A stretch of DNA of 26,490 bases from JAXMBN01 sp046349875 (GTDB taxonomy: Bacteria > Planctomycetota > Planctomycetia > Pirellulales > Pirellulaceae), in NCBI GenBank assembly GCA_046349875.1, contig JAXMBN010000060.1, forward strand, positions 1 through 26,490. Direction: 5' to 3'. The notes beneath the pieces were generated by a model, which searched no databases, was not told the DNA's origin, and worked only from the letters and a program-made list of their open reading frames with translations. The translations under genes and the position numbers were made by a program. Shown here in pieces: positions 26,001-26,490 of this stretch. Each line of letters starts with the position of its first letter. Positions within the stretch are counted from its first letter, which is position 1.

Positions 26001-26490
26001 TCTTCAAAGCCAAAGTACCAGCTTTGTCCACCAGCACTTGCTGGTCGGCTTGCATCTGGCATGGCTGGCATGCCGTGTCCTGCATCACCACCTCGTTGCG
26101 AGGTCGTGTGCCACAGGTTGTAGTCGAGGGTTGAGAAGGCAAGACCGTTCAGTCCCGTTTGTCCCGTTGCAATGAAGCTTGCACCGTTTGCGAAGACGGG
26201 CTGCAATTCACCTCGAGTGTTGAAGGCCCAGATGTTGCCGTTGATATCGGTACCGAACAAGAGGTTCGCATAACGCCCGTTTTCGAGATTGCGCGGACCA
26301 GCGGTTAGACCCGTGAATTGGATGCCGAGCAAATCGGTTGATGAATTGACAAAGGCAGTGGTAAAGCTACCACCCGCGATGCCAAACCCGAAGTTCGACG
26401 AGATACGGTACAATCCACCCGTGTTGCTGACCGCAAACAACGAATCCGTCGCATCCATCAAGGTCACACCGGTGATACGACCGCCAGGAG
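20063..26490 (-). CDS. Giant modular surface protein (GEVED and dockerin domains), 5' end outside window
   Basis: The frame is open from the right edge to a TAG at 20063-20065, giving 2141 residues without the N-terminus; the apparent GTG start at 26467 is internal, since GGRITG precedes it in frame. Numbering from the first complete codon: propeller-like repeats (about 1-130), a segment with WYFGFEDPFSGAHPNATYSV, a PPC-type domain (about 475-570; DTYLRLFDSFGNELASNNDF), a beta-helix region (about 900-1240; NNTIVGGTVA, NNVIVNAATGISV), several divergent DG-rich modules, a GEVED domain (about 1795-1945; DYGDAPDPRYHS, WIDYDQDGEF, NSGEVEDYAV), and a dockerin type I pair (from 1965; DVSGDGFVSPIDAL, DTNGDGVVSPADSL). 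An acidic tail closes it. It is probably exported and cell-surface or extracellular; its ligand is unknown. Confidence 0.9.
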   Translation of the reverse strand, partial: PGGRITGVTLMDATDSLFAVSNTGGLYRISSNFGFGIAGGSFTTAFVNSSTDLLGIQFTGLTAGPRNLENGRYANLLFGTDINGNIWAFNTRGELQPVFANGASFIATGQTGLNGLAFSTLDYNLWHTTSQRGGDAGHGMPAMPDASRPASAGGQSWYFGFEDPFSGAHPNATYSVSQDPVVRDSINFPGGAQGVLETKPFNLAGLSAADQPYLYFNYWLQTQNSNSDLTDVNVFMQDSFRVYAGTEDGNWIMLTTNNSDTGPSLADDEFDTAISGSTNTQEAFDTANWRQARVNLSQLAGQSNVRLRFEFSTAGSMGFGQTGGRGPEVRLLAGSRLQDGQTMTIGGTTFEIEMGASVIMPSGLRLRNGDTVTVEGVNFVFYNGIGTPPATGTIIPFSANWSSEQVAQALFNAIQSATYPAPVTGGFNFSDESIRANDTANAATVAPITGASMTLLGTGAIGDNPAFAATPDRDVDLVKIQLSRGASITVTTSTSAAIPKVDTYLRLFDSFGNELASNNDFGASSDSRLTFTATADGVYYIGISASSNNRYSPVVAGTSLPGGSTGIYDLRIDVTQAFNPQIDGARILLGGAKNVQVTSDSAIIKQGDAGTVGVPVYVDLDDTANQVGIALRNALAAQFANNRQAVYDLRGDFINLTGLTVANAGPFGVTRTRNEDLFSEYSITNGLARPALRAQNNAVEGLYLDDFIIGVAERGELVLDGDTTTAFVPNPAGATGIQVGEYQLEIRGGEEFGQPTTTGINLASSFAANARLVSGQNLVFRPGSQIGDGATIRLSDGIKSLTLEFEDTLGANGVTPGNVPVPFQSTFTAAQIAAAVRNVVNSSLVQSVLQVTASMVNGDLTGATSDTLAFFGNATVVADPVVATLVVVDAVGDRNTPREQGQIVVENSKFSHSSGFGIRLSADPRDAGSDNPNPGAVRNTVVLNNQRLIPGAVVMNNELLYNTAGGISITGDTAGANRVAAPVPFARIVNNTIVGGTVAVDEAADPQIYAGINFAIGQQSFADGIVSYNPLQAGGPAPIAALQDTTKVLGAPDYTSNVEPIGGTGAVSLGHGGQLIVRFNDNYIRSSGDSRPDLFISEVGDAEMAFVAVSSDGLTYKNVGKIGGSIKTVDLDAFGIKPNEQITFVRLIDDVNQGATTGDSVGADIDAIGGIFSSLRETYTPSGTGILVGENASPTLLNNVIVNAATGISVVPSSSSTVIGGNLFQRNTNNVSGAATVGQFPMLVNNNSTLFVDPVAEYFYPFQNSVLIDSSIDSLADRSSLVAVKQPLGLQTSPILAPSLDINGLLRVDDPTVDTPSGLGDNVFKDRGASDRSDSFGPSTFVLAPIDNDSAGSDLNAEEGIVEISNRSLPYFDIQLIDAVRRGGVSEGSGMLDKTVTSSAILVFRNNKPLIEGVDYRFGYDATNGVVRLTPLAGVWASDAVYTIRLLNKSASTITLRAPSTYADGTSYTVTDANGVTTAFELDFGYLMQVPSNTSGIHQITDGSTVTLDDGSSRVTFEFDMNSAITTGNLPVVIEATDTAEAVAQKLVAAIRTRGLAATATSLGTGAIQLQGTGSLRIVTNNSPLIITGQPGATPGYGLQIPAIAGVPSGVTDGQSFSIRLGNGGTATFEFDNNGVVQPGRVAVSFTNTSTLNDIANSIVSAISRSGLGLSPANVGNGLVTIGGDANVRLDATASVLSVVGNPGQSASTIIKVDMSITKTESELANLVATSIRSANLSGVTLTVFGSRILVEGAIGVTGSGAAIVSAITDVAGNPLRANQTNGDTVVLIQLGEGRDYGDAPDPRYHSTNANNGARHVIVPGFSLGASVTVDGDARLTDADVDDGVTFASSIYQAFRTSITVTAQGVSAATPGFITVWIDYDQDGEFENNTERLFVGRQITNASETISNILVPSTALSGNTYARIRLARVASEISSSVGEANSGEVEDYAVTILANPYSNPNNRLDVSGDGFVSPIDALQVLNFLNLNGMTTLSVPVNRPVPPYLDTNGDGVVSPADSLLVINYLNLRAAGGEGEGEGEGSSMWIAVQEDAADSNELASTMFIGPAATQMKQDTEDGISLEQYLGTPSRREIGPVASGSVLDAPVNMAIEDFLDDLSTDVAEDAKDDQLADVFASPFWEDLA
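20373..20396 (-). repeat. Six-base tandem repeat coding a Gly-Glu linker
   Basis: Four tandem copies of a six-base unit (CCTTCG or CCTTCA on the + strand) encode alternating Gly and Glu residues between the dockerin pair and the C-terminal acidic tail. Such a repeat can change length by slippage without breaking the frame. Confidence 0.7.

Overview
The window looks like a piece of chromosome from a planctomycete, most likely of the Pirellula/Rhodopirellula kind. The evidence is a 1468-residue secreted protein that joins a ceramidase-like domain to the PVC-type dehydrogenase, HEAT-like and CxxCH haem modules, a DUF1080 lipid- or glycan-associated protein, a secreted sulfatase, and a giant GEVED/dockerin surface protein. 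Base composition is moderate and starts often lack a strong Shine-Dalgarno site. No rRNA, tRNA, insertion sequence or CRISPR array is visible.

Layout. (1) 1-198: the 3' end of a + strand gene that converges on a YhaM-like OB-fold/HD exoribonuclease (228-1211, -). (2) 1259-2275 (-): a type I-beta DAHP synthase, first enzyme of aromatic amino acid synthesis. In front of it, at 2344-2474, is what reads as a complete ribosome-mediated attenuator: a 16-codon leader peptide with three Tyr and three Phe codons, a segment that can form a 9-bp antiterminator, and a 12-bp terminator hairpin followed by seven Ts. (3) 2626-3933 (-): a membrane-anchored protein of unknown function. (4) 4184-9563 (-): a compact flagellar export operon in the order fliL-fliN-fliO-fliP-fliQ-fliR-flhB, without fliM or flhA. 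(5) 9877-10776 (+): an EamA-type transporter, divergent from fliL. (6) 10887-15293 (+): the giant ceramidase-like/PVC cytochrome fusion, ending 16 bases from a convergent VWA-domain protein (15310-17010, -). (7) 17011-17461: a non-coding stretch with three copies of a 23-base REP-like repeat and a TATAAT box. (8) 17462-18187 (+): a DUF1080 protein with a clear terminator, convergent with a sulfatase gene (18282-19891, -) broken by a one-base deletion. (9) 20063-26490 (-): the C-terminal 2141 residues of a giant modular surface protein whose 5' end lies outside the window.

How the genes fit together. The seven flagellar genes encode the export gate (FliP, FliQ, FliR, FlhB, with FliO as assembly factor), a switch component (FliN) and the stator-associated FliL, so this is one functional unit. 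The ceramidase/cytochrome fusion, DUF1080 protein, sulfatase and giant dockerin protein fit the exported polymer-degrading and surface repertoire usual in planctomycetes, but nothing in the sequence shows that they share a pathway. The most notable regulatory element is the Phe/Tyr leader in front of the DAHP synthase gene.
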